From positions 1 to 20,856 of the forward strand of contig DHOG01000062.1 of the NCBI GenBank assembly GCA_002410715.1: a stretch of DNA of 20,856 nucleotides, read 5' to 3'. The notes under the pieces were generated by a model that was given only the letters and a program-made list of their open reading frames with translations, ran no database searches and had not been told where the DNA came from. The position numbers and the translations under genes were made by a program. This document shows positions 8,391 to 15,843 of this stretch, piece after piece; position 1 is the first letter of the stretch; the number at the start of each line of letters is the position of its first letter. The DNA is from Ruminococcaceae bacterium UBA5396. GTDB lineage: Bacteria > Bacillota > Clostridia > Oscillospirales > Acutalibacteraceae.

Positions 8391-8435
8391 TGCAGGCTTT
8401 AGCCTGTTTTGACGCGCCTTGTCCGCGTCAAAACC
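8391..8435 (+). repeat. palindromic repeat module A, copy 2
   Basis: AGGCT-TT-AGCCT (8394-8405) is followed by TTTTGACGCG-CCTTGTC-CGCGTCAAAA (8407-8433), a perfect ten-base stem with a seven-base loop. This is the best-preserved of three copies (the others are at 677-716 and 11770-11811) and defines the likely folded form. Confidence 0.8.
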
Positions 8436-8562
8436 ATATAAACACATCAGCATAGATGCAGATGTAGCTATGCGTTCTTTTCGCTCATGCCAGCGGTTGC
8501 AAAGACCGTCACTCCAACAAAAAATCCGCAGATGTGATTTATATGCCTCTTGAGTAAGTTAA

Positions 8563-8597
8563 CCTTCCTCAAAGAGGGAGGTGGAGTGTCGGAGGGA
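8563..8597 (+). repeat. palindromic repeat module B, degenerate copy
   Basis: TTCCTC-AAA-GAGGGAGGTGG followed by GTCGGAGGG matches the CCTCCCTC/GAGGGAGG module at 743-788 in layout but is decayed. Confidence 0.5.
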
Positions 8598-8628
8598 ATG
8601 GTTAGAAAATGACTTTCATAGTAAGCAA

Positions 8629-8748
8629 CATCTCCCTCAGTCGCCTACGGGCGACAGCTCCCTCTGGGAGGGAGCCGGGGTTGTCTCCCTCTCAAAGGGA
8701 TGTTTCCCTCTACGAGGGAGGCGCAGGCAGAAGCCTGACGGAAGGAGT
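8629..8748 (+). repeat. palindromic repeat module B, extended copy 2
   Basis: The left part, CTCCCTCAGTCGCC-TAC-GGGCGACAG and CTCCCTCTGGGAGGGAG (8631-8673), recurs at 11823-11867. The right part, CCCTCTACGAGGGAGG then GCAGGCAGAAGCCTGACGG (8706-8741), recurs at 743-781. This copy therefore links the two partial versions and probably shows the fullest form of the element. Its inner palindromes would fold strongly as single-stranded DNA or RNA. The stretch carries no credible gene. Confidence 0.75.
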
Positions 8749-8755
8749 TTTCTTT

Positions 8756-8808
8756 GCGCCCTTCTAGGGCTAGAGCATACCACGCGTTTAAGGCATGGTT
8801 ATGATTGG
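8756..8808 (+). mobile_element. decayed right end of an IS200-type element
   Basis: GCGCCCTTCTAGGG...ATGGTTATGATTG aligns without gaps to the right end of the intact IS200 copy (623-674), 38 of 52 bases by hand count. Both the CCCTTNTAGGG palindrome and the CATNCCAC...TGGTNATGA context are kept. No transposase remains, so this is either a fossil insertion or a non-autonomous derivative. Confidence 0.6.
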
Positions 8809-8960
8809 TTATCTTTGCCATTTTTCGGGGGCGGCATACTGAACTGTCAAGCAAAAATGTTTACCATAAATACAAACAGATTTGAATAATCTATATAATA
8901 TAGAGAAAAGGAAAAAAGTTGTTTATTTTTTAATCAATCGGCAATATAATAATAAACAGA

Positions 8961-8969
8961 TGCTATAAT
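8961..8969 (+). promoter_or_regulatory. extended -10 promoter, probably for murC
   Basis: TGC-TATAAT is a perfect extended -10 without a convincing -35. A second TATAAT lies at 8945-8950 with TTTATT 17 bases upstream. Either would give a leader of 175-200 bases before murC. The rest of 8809-9050 is AT-rich and shows no gene. Confidence 0.4.
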
Positions 8970-9051
8970 TAGGAATGCATATGCTGTTAGGACGGCATGG
9001 GCGTTATACAAGGTTGAAAAGCAAAAAAATATGGGTAAAGGGGCGGCCGAC

Positions 9052-9091
9052 GTTTTCCATAATGAAAACTATTACGGAAAACACCCTTTTT
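9052..9091 (+). promoter_or_regulatory. leader hairpin with T-run upstream of murC
   Basis: GTTTTCCATAAT (9052-9063) and ATTACGGAAAAC (9071-9082) form a 12-base stem with one mismatch, and TAAAGGG (9036-9042) can add a further pairing with CCCTTTT. A run of five T follows four bases after the stem. It resembles an intrinsic terminator inside the murC leader, so it could be an attenuator or end stray transcripts from the repeat region. Confidence 0.4.
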
Positions 9092-9145
9092 AAATAGGTT
9101 TTGTGTCCTGATTCGGGCATGAAACTCGGAAAGGACATGAGTCTT

Positions 9146-10549
9146 ATGGAGAATAAGGATTTTTTACATGACATTAAAAGGGTGCATTTTGTGGGAATAG
9201 GGGGATCGGGCATGACCCCCTTAGCCGAAATCCTGCATTCAAGGGGGTATATCATTACCGGATCCGACATTAATGAGTCTGACAATGTTGAGCGGATGCG
9301 CTCACTCGGTATTCGGGTCACCATGAAACAGCAGGAACAAAATGTAGATGGTGCAGAGCTGGTGGTCTATACCTCTGCCGTTAATCCCCAAAACCCTGAA
9401 CTGGTTAAAGCGGCACAATGCGGAATCCCCACGATTGAGCGGGGCAGGCTGCTTGGCTATATTACACAGGAGTATTCGCATACCATCGGGGTTGCGGGTA
9501 CACACGGAAAGACCACAACCACATCCATGCTTTCACAGATTCTGATACAGGGCGGCTTTGATCCCTCCGTTTTTATTGGGGGACGGCTTCCGTTAATTAA
9601 TGCCAACGGAAGAGCGGGTAGCAGCAATATTATGGTTTGTGAAGCCTGCGAGTATCAAGATCATTATTTGTCCATGAAACCTGCCTTCTCGATTATTCTA
9701 AATGTCGACGCCGATCACCTGGACTATTTTGGGACGCTTGATAATGTAATTCAATCGTTTCACAAGTTTGCCGATCTCACCCAACGGGCTGTAATAGTCA
9801 ATGGGGATGATGCAAACAGCCTGAAAGCCGTAGCCGGTATTTCAGGCAGACAGATTATTAAATTCGGGATAAAGGATGGATATGACTGGACCGCCGCGAA
9901 TATTCGGATGGCCAACGGCTGTTTTGGACAGTATGACCTGTTTCATAGTGGGGTCTTTTTTGCTTGTATAAAGCTAGGCGTTCCGGGCTGGCATAACATA
10001 TCTAATTCCCTTGCTGCAGCCGCTGCTGCTCATTTATGCGGAGCTTCTGCGGAGCAAATTGTAAACGGCCTGGAGACATTCAAAGGTGCCGGACGCAGAT
10101 TCGAATTTTTAGGTACTTTCGGCGGCATTACGGTTGCGGATGATTATGCACACCATCCTACCGAAATTTCAACCACATTAAACGCAGCAAAGGGAATGGG
10201 TTATCAAAGAGTCTGGGCAATATTTCAGCCCTTCACTTTTTCCAGAACAGCGCGGCATCTTGATGGATTTGCGGAATCATTGTCAACTGCGGATCAGGTG
10301 ATTCTAAGTGAGATAATGGGATCTCGCGAAGAAAATCGCAGTGGGGTATCTTCAGAACAGATTACCAAAAGGATACACGGCTCGATATATCTTAAGACCT
10401 TTCCCGAAATTGCTGCATATGTCACCCAACATTGTGCCGAGGGTGATCTTATTCTCACCATGGGCGGCGGAGATATTTATAAATGTGCCCGTATGATCGT
10501 AAAAAACCTGCAGGAAAAGAGGATGCATGTCAACGTTATTAATAATTAA
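9146..10549 (+). CDS. murC: UDP-N-acetylmuramate--L-alanine ligase
   Basis: A 467-residue Mur ligase that adds L-alanine to UDP-MurNAc using ATP, the first peptide step of peptidoglycan synthesis, in the cytoplasm. The N-terminal nucleotide-sugar loop VGIGGSGM is at 16-23, the ATP-binding P-loop GTHGKTTT at 118-125, and the ligase C-domain motif DDYAHHPTE is present. Length is typical. The start is uncertain: ATG 9146 lies 12 bases after GGAAAGG, ATG 9137 lies too close to it, and ATG 9119 has no ribosome binding site. The gene is outside a mur/fts cluster, as in many Clostridia. The next gene has its own promoter, so murC may be expressed alone. Confidence 0.95.
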   Translation: MENKDFLHDIKRVHFVGIGGSGMTPLAEILHSRGYIITGSDINESDNVERMRSLGIRVTMKQQEQNVDGAELVVYTSAVNPQNPELVKAAQCGIPTIERGRLLGYITQEYSHTIGVAGTHGKTTTTSMLSQILIQGGFDPSVFIGGRLPLINANGRAGSSNIMVCEACEYQDHYLSMKPAFSIILNVDADHLDYFGTLDNVIQSFHKFADLTQRAVIVNGDDANSLKAVAGISGRQIIKFGIKDGYDWTAANIRMANGCFGQYDLFHSGVFFACIKLGVPGWHNISNSLAAAAAAHLCGASAEQIVNGLETFKGAGRRFEFLGTFGGITVADDYAHHPTEISTTLNAAKGMGYQRVWAIFQPFTFSRTARHLDGFAESLSTADQVILSEIMGSREENRSGVSSEQITKRIHGSIYLKTFPEIAAYVTQHCAEGDLILTMGGGDIYKCARMIVKNLQEKRMHVNVINN

Positions 10550-10557
10550 TAAAGTGA

Positions 10558-10586
10558 TTGCTAAATATTGCTGTAACCGTTATAAT
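10558..10586 (+). promoter_or_regulatory. sigma-A promoter for the zinc-ribbon membrane protein
   Basis: TTGCTA (10558-10563), a 17-base spacer and a perfect TATAAT (10581-10586), starting nine bases after the murC stop codon. It gives a leader of about 30 bases. Confidence 0.7.
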
Positions 10587-10621
10587 CTATTTAATTTAAG
10601 CTAGAAGGGAAGTGCGTCATA

Positions 10622-11704
10622 ATGAAACCCTGCGGTATTTGTGGCACATCAAATAATGACGACAACCAGTTTTGCATCGGATGCGGACAGAAATTAGAAC
10701 CAAATCAGCCTGCCCAAGTTGTACCTACTACTCCGAATCCGCCCATTCCTCCCCAGGCGTCACCAGTCCCGCTTGGACACCAGCAGCCCAATCCAATCCC
10801 ATCAGCGCAGATGCCGTCGGCTGAGATGCCGTATACTTACGGGCAACCACCGAATGCATTTGGCTTTACACCGGCCATGCCGAACGTCAGCAGATTTCAA
10901 AACGTCAGAGAGGTTGCTTCCTCTAATTTAATGCTGATATTGGTTATACTTTGGTTTGTTCAAATAGCATTATCGTTTTTGACTGCGGTATTTGGAAGTG
11001 CAGCCGATGCTGCGTTATTGAACGAAATTGGTTTTAACACCAGCGAAATCGTGAGGATTAATTCGTTGGTAACCGGTATTTCAGCTTCTTCTTCTATTCC
11101 CGCTTTGATACCGACAATATTGATCGGTATCGGAATGCTGATGACGTATCGTATGGCGTCAAACAGCGCTGCTCCGTTAAGAACTTCCGGCATTACAATG
11201 ATCAGAGTGGTTAGCATTATTCAATTTGTGTTTGTCTGTTTGGTCATTGCTGCAGCTTTGATTATCGGGATCCTGCTGTTGGGCGGCGGCGCTTCGGGCA
11301 TAGTCGGTGAAATATTTTCCGAGTTTGGTGACTTTGGATATGGTGGATTTGATTTTCTTGACGAGGCTGTGGGCTTCATAGGCGCAATTATATTGATTGC
11401 AGCCCTAATTGTTGGGGGATTGATGATCGGCTTCTTTATCGTCCTTCTTAAGTTCCTTGGAAGTGTATTGCAAACCATACGTACCGGGATACCTCAGGAA
11501 AAATGCGCTTCAGCTCTTTCAGTCATTTTTTATATTTTAGGCGCATTTTCTGCACTGGGAGTATTCGGCTCTCTTACCGAGCTTGCATTATCCCCTGCAT
11601 TCGGTCTGTTAAGTCTGGCTGTATCAGGATTCAGCGCAGTAATTTATTTCTTGCTGGGAACTCTCATAAACAAATATAAGCGGGCTGTCTATTCTTATAA
11701 TTAA
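10622..11704 (+). CDS. zinc-ribbon, proline-rich multi-pass membrane protein of unknown function
   Basis: The 360-residue protein has three parts. Residues 1-25 form a short zinc ribbon with Cys4-x2-Cys7 and Cys18-x2-Cys21. Residues 27-87 are a low-complexity linker rich in Pro and Gln. From about 103 on there are roughly six hydrophobic segments (103-125, 158-177, 195-224, 250-285, 296-317, 322-349), with a Gly/Phe-rich loop at 226-247. There is no signal peptide, so the zinc ribbon should face the cytoplasm. Many Firmicutes proteins join a zinc ribbon to membrane segments, but I recognise no specific family and assign no function. The ATG follows AGAAGGGA. Own promoter and terminator make it a single-gene unit. 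Confidence 0.85.
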   Translation: MKPCGICGTSNNDDNQFCIGCGQKLEPNQPAQVVPTTPNPPIPPQASPVPLGHQQPNPIPSAQMPSAEMPYTYGQPPNAFGFTPAMPNVSRFQNVREVASSNLMLILVILWFVQIALSFLTAVFGSAADAALLNEIGFNTSEIVRINSLVTGISASSSIPALIPTILIGIGMLMTYRMASNSAAPLRTSGITMIRVVSIIQFVFVCLVIAAALIIGILLLGGGASGIVGEIFSEFGDFGYGGFDFLDEAVGFIGAIILIAALIVGGLMIGFFIVLLKFLGSVLQTIRTGIPQEKCASALSVIFYILGAFSALGVFGSLTELALSPAFGLLSLAVSGFSAVIYFLLGTLINKYKRAVYSYN

Positions 11705-11729
11705 TCGGGCGTACATATATATTTGTATA

Positions 11730-11768
11730 CAATAAAATCCGTGCCAATATCCGGCACGGATTTTATTG
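11730..11768 (+). terminator. Rho-independent terminator after the zinc-ribbon gene
   Basis: CAATAAAATCCGTGCC (11730-11745) and GGCACGGATTTTATTG (11753-11768) form a perfect 16-base stem with a seven-base loop. A/T-rich stem ends on both sides mean it may also stop transcription arriving from sigG on the other strand. Confidence 0.88.
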
Positions 11769-11811
11769 TAGGCTATAGCCGGTTTTGAAGCACCTTGTCA
11801 ACGCTAAAACC
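11769..11811 (+). repeat. palindromic repeat module A, copy 3
   Basis: AGGCTATAGCC (11770-11780), then GGTTTTGAAGC-ACCTTGTCAAC-GCTAAAACC, matches the copies at 677-716 and 8394-8433, with partial decay of the stem. It abuts the terminator at 11768 directly. Confidence 0.7.
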
Positions 11812-11821
11812 AGAAAAACAT

Positions 11822-11890
11822 ATCTCCCTCAGTCGCCGACGGGCGACAGCTCCCTCTGAGAGGGAGCCGGGTTAGCCTCCCTTGAAGGGA
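11822..11890 (+). repeat. palindromic repeat module B, copy 3
   Basis: CTCCCTCAGTCGCC-GAC-GGGCGACAG then CTCCCTCTGAGAGGGAG closely matches 8631-8673. The right half of the element is missing, apart from a short CTCCCTTGAAGGGA palindrome. Nothing else is seen between here and the sigG stop codon. Confidence 0.75.
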
Positions 11891-11930
11891 AAAATTATTA
11901 TTCATATATTCGGGCATACTGTTTACAATA

Positions 11931-12698
11931 TTAAATTTGATTTTTTATATGGTCTAAAGCACCCTTTTCCAGACGGCTAACCTGTGCCTGGCTGATTCCG
12001 ATTTCTGAAGACACCTCAATTTGTGTCATCCCTTTAAAAAACCGTAAATACAAAATGCGTTTTTCTCTGTCGTTCAGATTTCGGATGGCCTCTTTTAGAG
12101 CGATTTCGTCCAACCAGTTCTTATCATCGTTATGATCTCCTACCTGATCCATGACATAGATGGTATCTCCGCCGTCAGAATAAACCGGTTCATAGAGAGA
12201 GACAGGTTCTACGATTGATTCAAGTGCCAGTACAACGTCTTCTTTGGGAAGCTCCATCTCATTCGAAATTTCCTCTATCGTGGGATCGCGAAGCATAGCG
12301 TTTGTCAGTCGTTCCTTAACTTGCATTGCCTTATATGCAACATCGCGCATCGAGCGGCTGATGCGTATGCTGTTGTTGTCTCTTAAATATCGCCTGATTT
12401 CACCGATGATCATGGGTACTGCATAGGTGGAAAACCGTACATTAAGACTAATGTCAAAATTATCGATCGATTTAATAAGTCCAATACATCCTACCTGAAA
12501 AAGGTCATCAAGATTTTCGCCGCGCTGGGTAAATCGTTGAATTACACTTAGAACCAATCTAAGATTTCCATTGACAAGCTCATCACGTGCGCTTTGATCA
12601 CCTTCATGCATTTTTTTAAGCAAAGTCATTTTTTCTTGTTCGGTTAGTACTTTTAAATTTGATGTGTTTACTCCGCATATTTCTACCTTGTTATACAA
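11931..12698 (-). CDS. sigG: forespore-specific sigma factor SigG
   Basis: A 255-residue sigma-70 family protein (B. subtilis SigG has 260). The start YNKVEICGVNTSNLKVL is the SigG hallmark and distinguishes it from SigF. Region 2 follows with LVNGNLRLVLSVIQRF (41-56), DDLFQVGCIGLIKSIDNFD (64-82) and RFSTYAVPMIIGEIRRYLRD (88-107). The C-terminal helix-turn-helix is MTQIEVSSEIGISQAQVSRL. SigG drives late gene expression in the engulfed forespore. The start is probably TTG at 12698, which gives the family N-terminus and follows AGGGAGG. A more upstream TTG at 12722 would add eight unlikely residues and swallow that site. spoIIGA and sigE, often upstream, are absent; a flagellar operon lies there instead. 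Confidence 0.93.
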   Translation of the reverse strand: MYNKVEICGVNTSNLKVLTEQEKMTLLKKMHEGDQSARDELVNGNLRLVLSVIQRFTQRGENLDDLFQVGCIGLIKSIDNFDISLNVRFSTYAVPMIIGEIRRYLRDNNSIRISRSMRDVAYKAMQVKERLTNAMLRDPTIEEISNEMELPKEDVVLALESIVEPVSLYEPVYSDGGDTIYVMDQVGDHNDDKNWLDEIALKEAIRNLNDREKRILYLRFFKGMTQIEVSSEIGISQAQVSRLEKGALDHIKNQI

Positions 12699-12734
12699 CG
12701 CTGCACCGCCCTCCCTGCACAAAGATTACTTTTT

Positions 12735-12744
12735 CAGTATTGCC
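12735..12744 (-). promoter_or_regulatory. candidate SigF/SigG-type -10 for sigG
   Basis: GGCAATACTG on the minus strand fits the forespore -10 consensus GGnnAnAMTR at every defined position and would start RNA about 30 bases before the TTG. The -35 (GAATT at 14 bases, or GTACG at 18) is weak. Known sigG genes are driven by SigF and SigG. Confidence 0.35.
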
Positions 12745-12859
12745 ATTTGGCAGGTCTTAATTCGTACGGGCGGTACGTTTTTCTTTTTTCTTTTCATATA
12801 ATTCGACAGCGTTTTCAGGCTGTTTGTGATATGAAAAGGTTTATTGAAAGCCGATAAAC

Positions 12860-12901
12860 AAAGCGCAGATTTCAAGTCCATTGACTTGAAATCTGCGCTT
12901 T
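12860..12901 (-). terminator. terminator between the late flagellar operon and sigG
   Basis: AAAGCGCAGATTTCAAGTC (12860-12878) and GACTTGAAATCTGCGCTTT (12883-12901) form a 19-base perfect stem with a four-base loop. On the minus strand the stem ends CTTTGTTTA. It lies 61 bases after the last flagellar stop codon and insulates sigG. Confidence 0.88.
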
Positions 12902-12962
12902 TGGTATTGAGAATATTATTATTGAATGATACTGCTATCAGCCGTTGGATTTGTTCAATTCA

Positions 12963-13475
12963 TTACTCTTTAATATCCAGCAGCATTCCGGTTTCGGTTG
13001 GCCTTGAATGCATGTAGTAATTATAGGCAGTACTAGTTTTGTTGGATTTTAAAATATTATTTTTTGTGGCTTTCAATGACTCACTTAGAATATCGGAACA
13101 TGCTTTATTTAGATTTATACACCTGTTAACGCAAGATGTAAGACTGCTGAATACCAGCAATAGATCCTTTGCCCAATCAGGACAATCGGATGAAGAAAGC
13201 CTGCTTGTCAGCAGGTCGCGTACAATCTCTGCGCTTGCAGGGCCTAATGCGTTTACAAGCACATCAATTTCCCGATCGGTTTCTTTTAGCAAATCGAAAA
13301 TGCTGTCATGATCTTCGGTATACGCTTCAAGCGGATCTGTCCGGTCATTCTGAAGATCTTGCAGCATACGGTTCATACTGTCCCAATAGCTTTCCAGTAG
13401 CACAACCTTGTTATGCAGTAAATTATGTATGGATTGTATGATGCCTTTTATTTGTTTATTCACAGAATTCACCAC
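12963..13475 (-). CDS. FliT/FlgN-like flagellar export chaperone (putative)
   Basis: An acidic, all-helical protein of 170 residues with no membrane segment, lying directly after fliS with no gap (fliS TAA, then GTG). In that slot many bacteria have FliT, a chaperone for the cap protein FliD, or a FlgN-like chaperone for hook-associated proteins. The helical profile and the Tyr/Asn/Ser-rich tail (TSTAYNYYMHSRP) fit the FlgN/FliT class in a general way, but I see no decisive motif. The start is uncertain among GTG codons at 13475, 13472 and 13463; translation is probably coupled to fliS. Four cysteines lie at about 127-145. It is the last gene before the operon terminator. Confidence 0.6.
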   Translation of the reverse strand: MVNSVNKQIKGIIQSIHNLLHNKVVLLESYWDSMNRMLQDLQNDRTDPLEAYTEDHDSIFDLLKETDREIDVLVNALGPASAEIVRDLLTSRLSSSDCPDWAKDLLLVFSSLTSCVNRCINLNKACSDILSESLKATKNNILKSNKTSTAYNYYMHSRPTETGMLLDIKE

Positions 13476-13874
13476 TTACTTCGCTTCCGATTTAAAAGAA
13501 TTCATTCTGCTCTGTTTTTCAGCCTGAACCCATGTGCTTCTGAGATCTGCAACCATGTTAATAATATGGGTGATTGATTCTGAATTTTTCTCAACATTTG
13601 ACTTAATCAGACAATCGTACATATATTCATATAGCTTGAGCAGGTTAAAGGATATAGGGTAACTTAAATCCAGACTTTTTATTAAGTGAAGAATAATATT
13701 TTCTGCACTTACAATACTATTGTGCGCACCATCGATATCTTTATTGTTGATAGCAATGATTGATTTTTTTAAGTTTTTAATAATCTCGTTATATAACAGC
13801 GTAACCAGTTCGGGCGGAGTCATTGTGCTTATATACTGTTCGCGATATTTTTTTATATCGTGGGAGTATACCAT
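13476..13874 (-). CDS. fliS: flagellin-specific chaperone FliS
   Basis: A 132-residue helical protein with the FliS N-terminal pattern YREQYISTMTPPELVTLLYNEIIKNLKKS (residues 10-38). FliS binds the C-terminus of newly made flagellin in the cytoplasm, prevents premature polymerisation and passes it to the export gate. In Firmicutes it also affects FliW/CsrA control of flagellin. ATG 13874 follows AAAGGATGT (13887-13879), which matches the fliD ribosome binding site and resembles a CsrA site. It lies 34 bases after fliD and adjoins the next chaperone-like gene. No flagellin gene is in the window. Confidence 0.9.
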   Translation of the reverse strand: MVYSHDIKKYREQYISTMTPPELVTLLYNEIIKNLKKSIIAINNKDIDGAHNSIVSAENIILHLIKSLDLSYPISFNLLKLYEYMYDCLIKSNVEKNSESITHIINMVADLRSTWVQAEKQSRMNSFKSEAK

Positions 13875-13908
13875 AAAAACATCCTTTCAGTTAAAAACAG
13901 AATATTAC

Positions 13909-15834
13909 TTATTGCGATGTGCTAAGTTGGAATAAATATGCGCTTTGTTTGTTTAGAGATGATAAGGATGATTCCATCTTGGAAAATTTTATCCAGTAAT
14001 AATTCTGCTTTTCCTTAAGCCTTTCTTGAAACAATGCAATCTTTTTATCAAGCTCTCTTAGCTTCAGAGCATAGATGGAACTGTAGTTGTTCTCGGAATT
14101 ACCAACCAGCTTGGTCAGTGACCCGGTTGTCGTTCTGATATTTCCTTGGATAATATCGCTGATCCTATACATTAGACCCGACTCTTTACCGCGCTTTGCA
14201 CGAAGAGTTTCATCCGTAACGTAAGGAGAATATGAAACAGACGATTTTTGTGTAAACAATTTAACAATCTGTCCGGGTTTTTCGCTCAAGGCTTTTCGAA
14301 GCCTTGTTTCATCAATCTTTAACTGCCCTTTTTCTGAATATAGGCCGGTTGTAACACCGATATCCGCAAGGGTGGTTCCAATACCGATACTGTTATCGCT
14401 CAGCTCGGCAATCTGGGCATTCATCGCATTTCTTAAGCTGGTTGCAATTGATGATAGGTATGAATCATTTCTTAAAAGCCCGCTTTTTGCTTTTTGGTCA
14501 TACAATGCTGCTTGGGTTTCGCCAAGTTCCTTTCTTTGCTCATCGGTAAGAGGGGGAAAGTCTTTATATGTGGTTTCGGAAAGCTTGTCTGTTATGGATT
14601 TAAGGAGATCATTATAATCAGCAACGAATTGTTTAATGCTGGAAGCAACACTGTCTGCATCATAACTGACATTAATCCTGATATTTTCATCTGCGGTACC
14701 GTCTGCTTTACCAATCAAAGAGTAGGTTATACCGTCAATCTCAAAGGTGTTTGAACTTTTAACCACAGTTGTATAGGTAAGGGCCTCGGGGTCAGATGAA
14801 GCGGGATTTGTGTTAATCCTGATTTCGGCGTTTGTTCCATCGGTAAACATGCCGGCGCCGAACACTGACTCCATGAATGTGCCGGAAACATCCTCAATTG
14901 AAATCTGATTTCCTGTACCTGTATTTTTGGATGTCATGGTAAAGCTGTCGGTCAGGCTGGAATAGGACATGGTAACCCCGGCATTGCTGGAATTAATTGT
15001 ACTCATAATATCCCGCAATGTAGTCGTAGCGCCAAAGCTAAATTCCACACCGTTGATTTTAAAGGTTCCACTGCTTCCGGGGGAGATTTTTAAGGATAGT
15101 TCGGAAATTTTATCTGACAATTTTATAATATTGCTTTCACCATCGGTAAATCCAAGTATGGTCGAGGCATCGTTTTCTGTATCATCAGACTTTCCGAGAA
15201 CAATTGTGTTTCCTGGCGAGTTTAAAGCTAAAGCGCTACCGTCTTCTGTAACTCCTACAGAGATTCTTCCAGCTCCAAAAGCATTGTCAAGCTGGACTTG
15301 GAGTTCCTGTCTTACGTCATCAACGGTGGAATAGGCACCGGCAGAAAAGGTGATAGTCTTTTGATTGCCGTCTAAAGAAATATTCATTGATTTTCCGGAA
15401 AGCTCACCTGTTTTTTCGAGATCCACCGTAATCGCTGTAGGTTTTGAAACAGGATTGGCACTTTCCAGCCTGGATGCTGTCGCCAAGGAGACGATATCAC
15501 GAATCACGATACTGGATTGTGAGGCATTTGTTCCGGGAGAAACAGTGACATATTGTGAGCCTGTATTATGCGCTGTATATTTACTGAACATGCCCTCAAG
15601 TGCATTGCTGCCTGCAGTCAGGTATTTGCTGTTGAAGCTATTGAGCTTTTGAATTATTTCGCTATAAAATTCTCTCTTCCAGGAAAGCAATTGTTTTTCC
15701 CTGGCTGCTTTTATTACCCTGTTTTCTTCGGCCGAGGTCAGCCCTTTTATTAGCGACTCAGTGTCCAAGCCTGATTCAATACCGCTTAAGCGGTTATATG
15801 TGCTCATCCCCAATGCGCCGATGCTGATAGACAT
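13909..15834 (-). CDS. fliD: flagellar filament cap protein FliD (hook-associated protein 2)
   Basis: A 641-residue protein. The FliD N-domain starts STYNRLSGIESGLDTESLIKGL, and QLLSWKREFYSEIIQKLNSF follows. A variable Ser/Thr/Asn-rich middle and a FliD C-domain come next, ending in a coiled-coil with regular heptads (LDKKIALFQERLKEKQNYYWIKFSKMESSLSSL). The coiled-coil tail is the usual export and oligomerisation end. FliD caps the growing filament and folds flagellin at the tip; it is exported by the flagellar type III apparatus, so it has no Sec signal. The ATG at 15834 is preferred over a start at 15861, because the latter would include the AAAGGATGT ribosome binding site (15852-15844). 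It heads the late operon behind a sigma-D promoter. Confidence 0.92.
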   Translation of the reverse strand: MSISIGALGMSTYNRLSGIESGLDTESLIKGLTSAEENRVIKAAREKQLLSWKREFYSEIIQKLNSFNSKYLTAGSNALEGMFSKYTAHNTGSQYVTVSPGTNASQSSIVIRDIVSLATASRLESANPVSKPTAITVDLEKTGELSGKSMNISLDGNQKTITFSAGAYSTVDDVRQELQVQLDNAFGAGRISVGVTEDGSALALNSPGNTIVLGKSDDTENDASTILGFTDGESNIIKLSDKISELSLKISPGSSGTFKINGVEFSFGATTTLRDIMSTINSSNAGVTMSYSSLTDSFTMTSKNTGTGNQISIEDVSGTFMESVFGAGMFTDGTNAEIRINTNPASSDPEALTYTTVVKSSNTFEIDGITYSLIGKADGTADENIRINVSYDADSVASSIKQFVADYNDLLKSITDKLSETTYKDFPPLTDEQRKELGETQAALYDQKAKSGLLRNDSYLSSIATSLRNAMNAQIAELSDNSIGIGTTLADIGVTTGLYSEKGQLKIDETRLRKALSEKPGQIVKLFTQKSSVSYSPYVTDETLRAKRGKESGLMYRISDIIQGNIRTTTGSLTKLVGNSENNYSSIYALKLRELDKKIALFQERLKEKQNYYWIKFSKMESSLSSLNKQSAYLFQLSTSQ

Positions 15835-15843
15835 ATAAACGTA

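Noticed and set aside
8581..8889. 102-codon plus-strand frame in the repeat region
   Set aside because: It is made of repeat module B and the IS fossil; translations of such CTCCCTC/GGGAG repeats give Ser/Pro/Arg-rich nonsense. No ribosome binding site or domain.
9004..9324. 106-codon minus-strand frame over the murC start
   Set aside because: Antisense to the murC leader and 5' end, with no ribosome binding site or family features.
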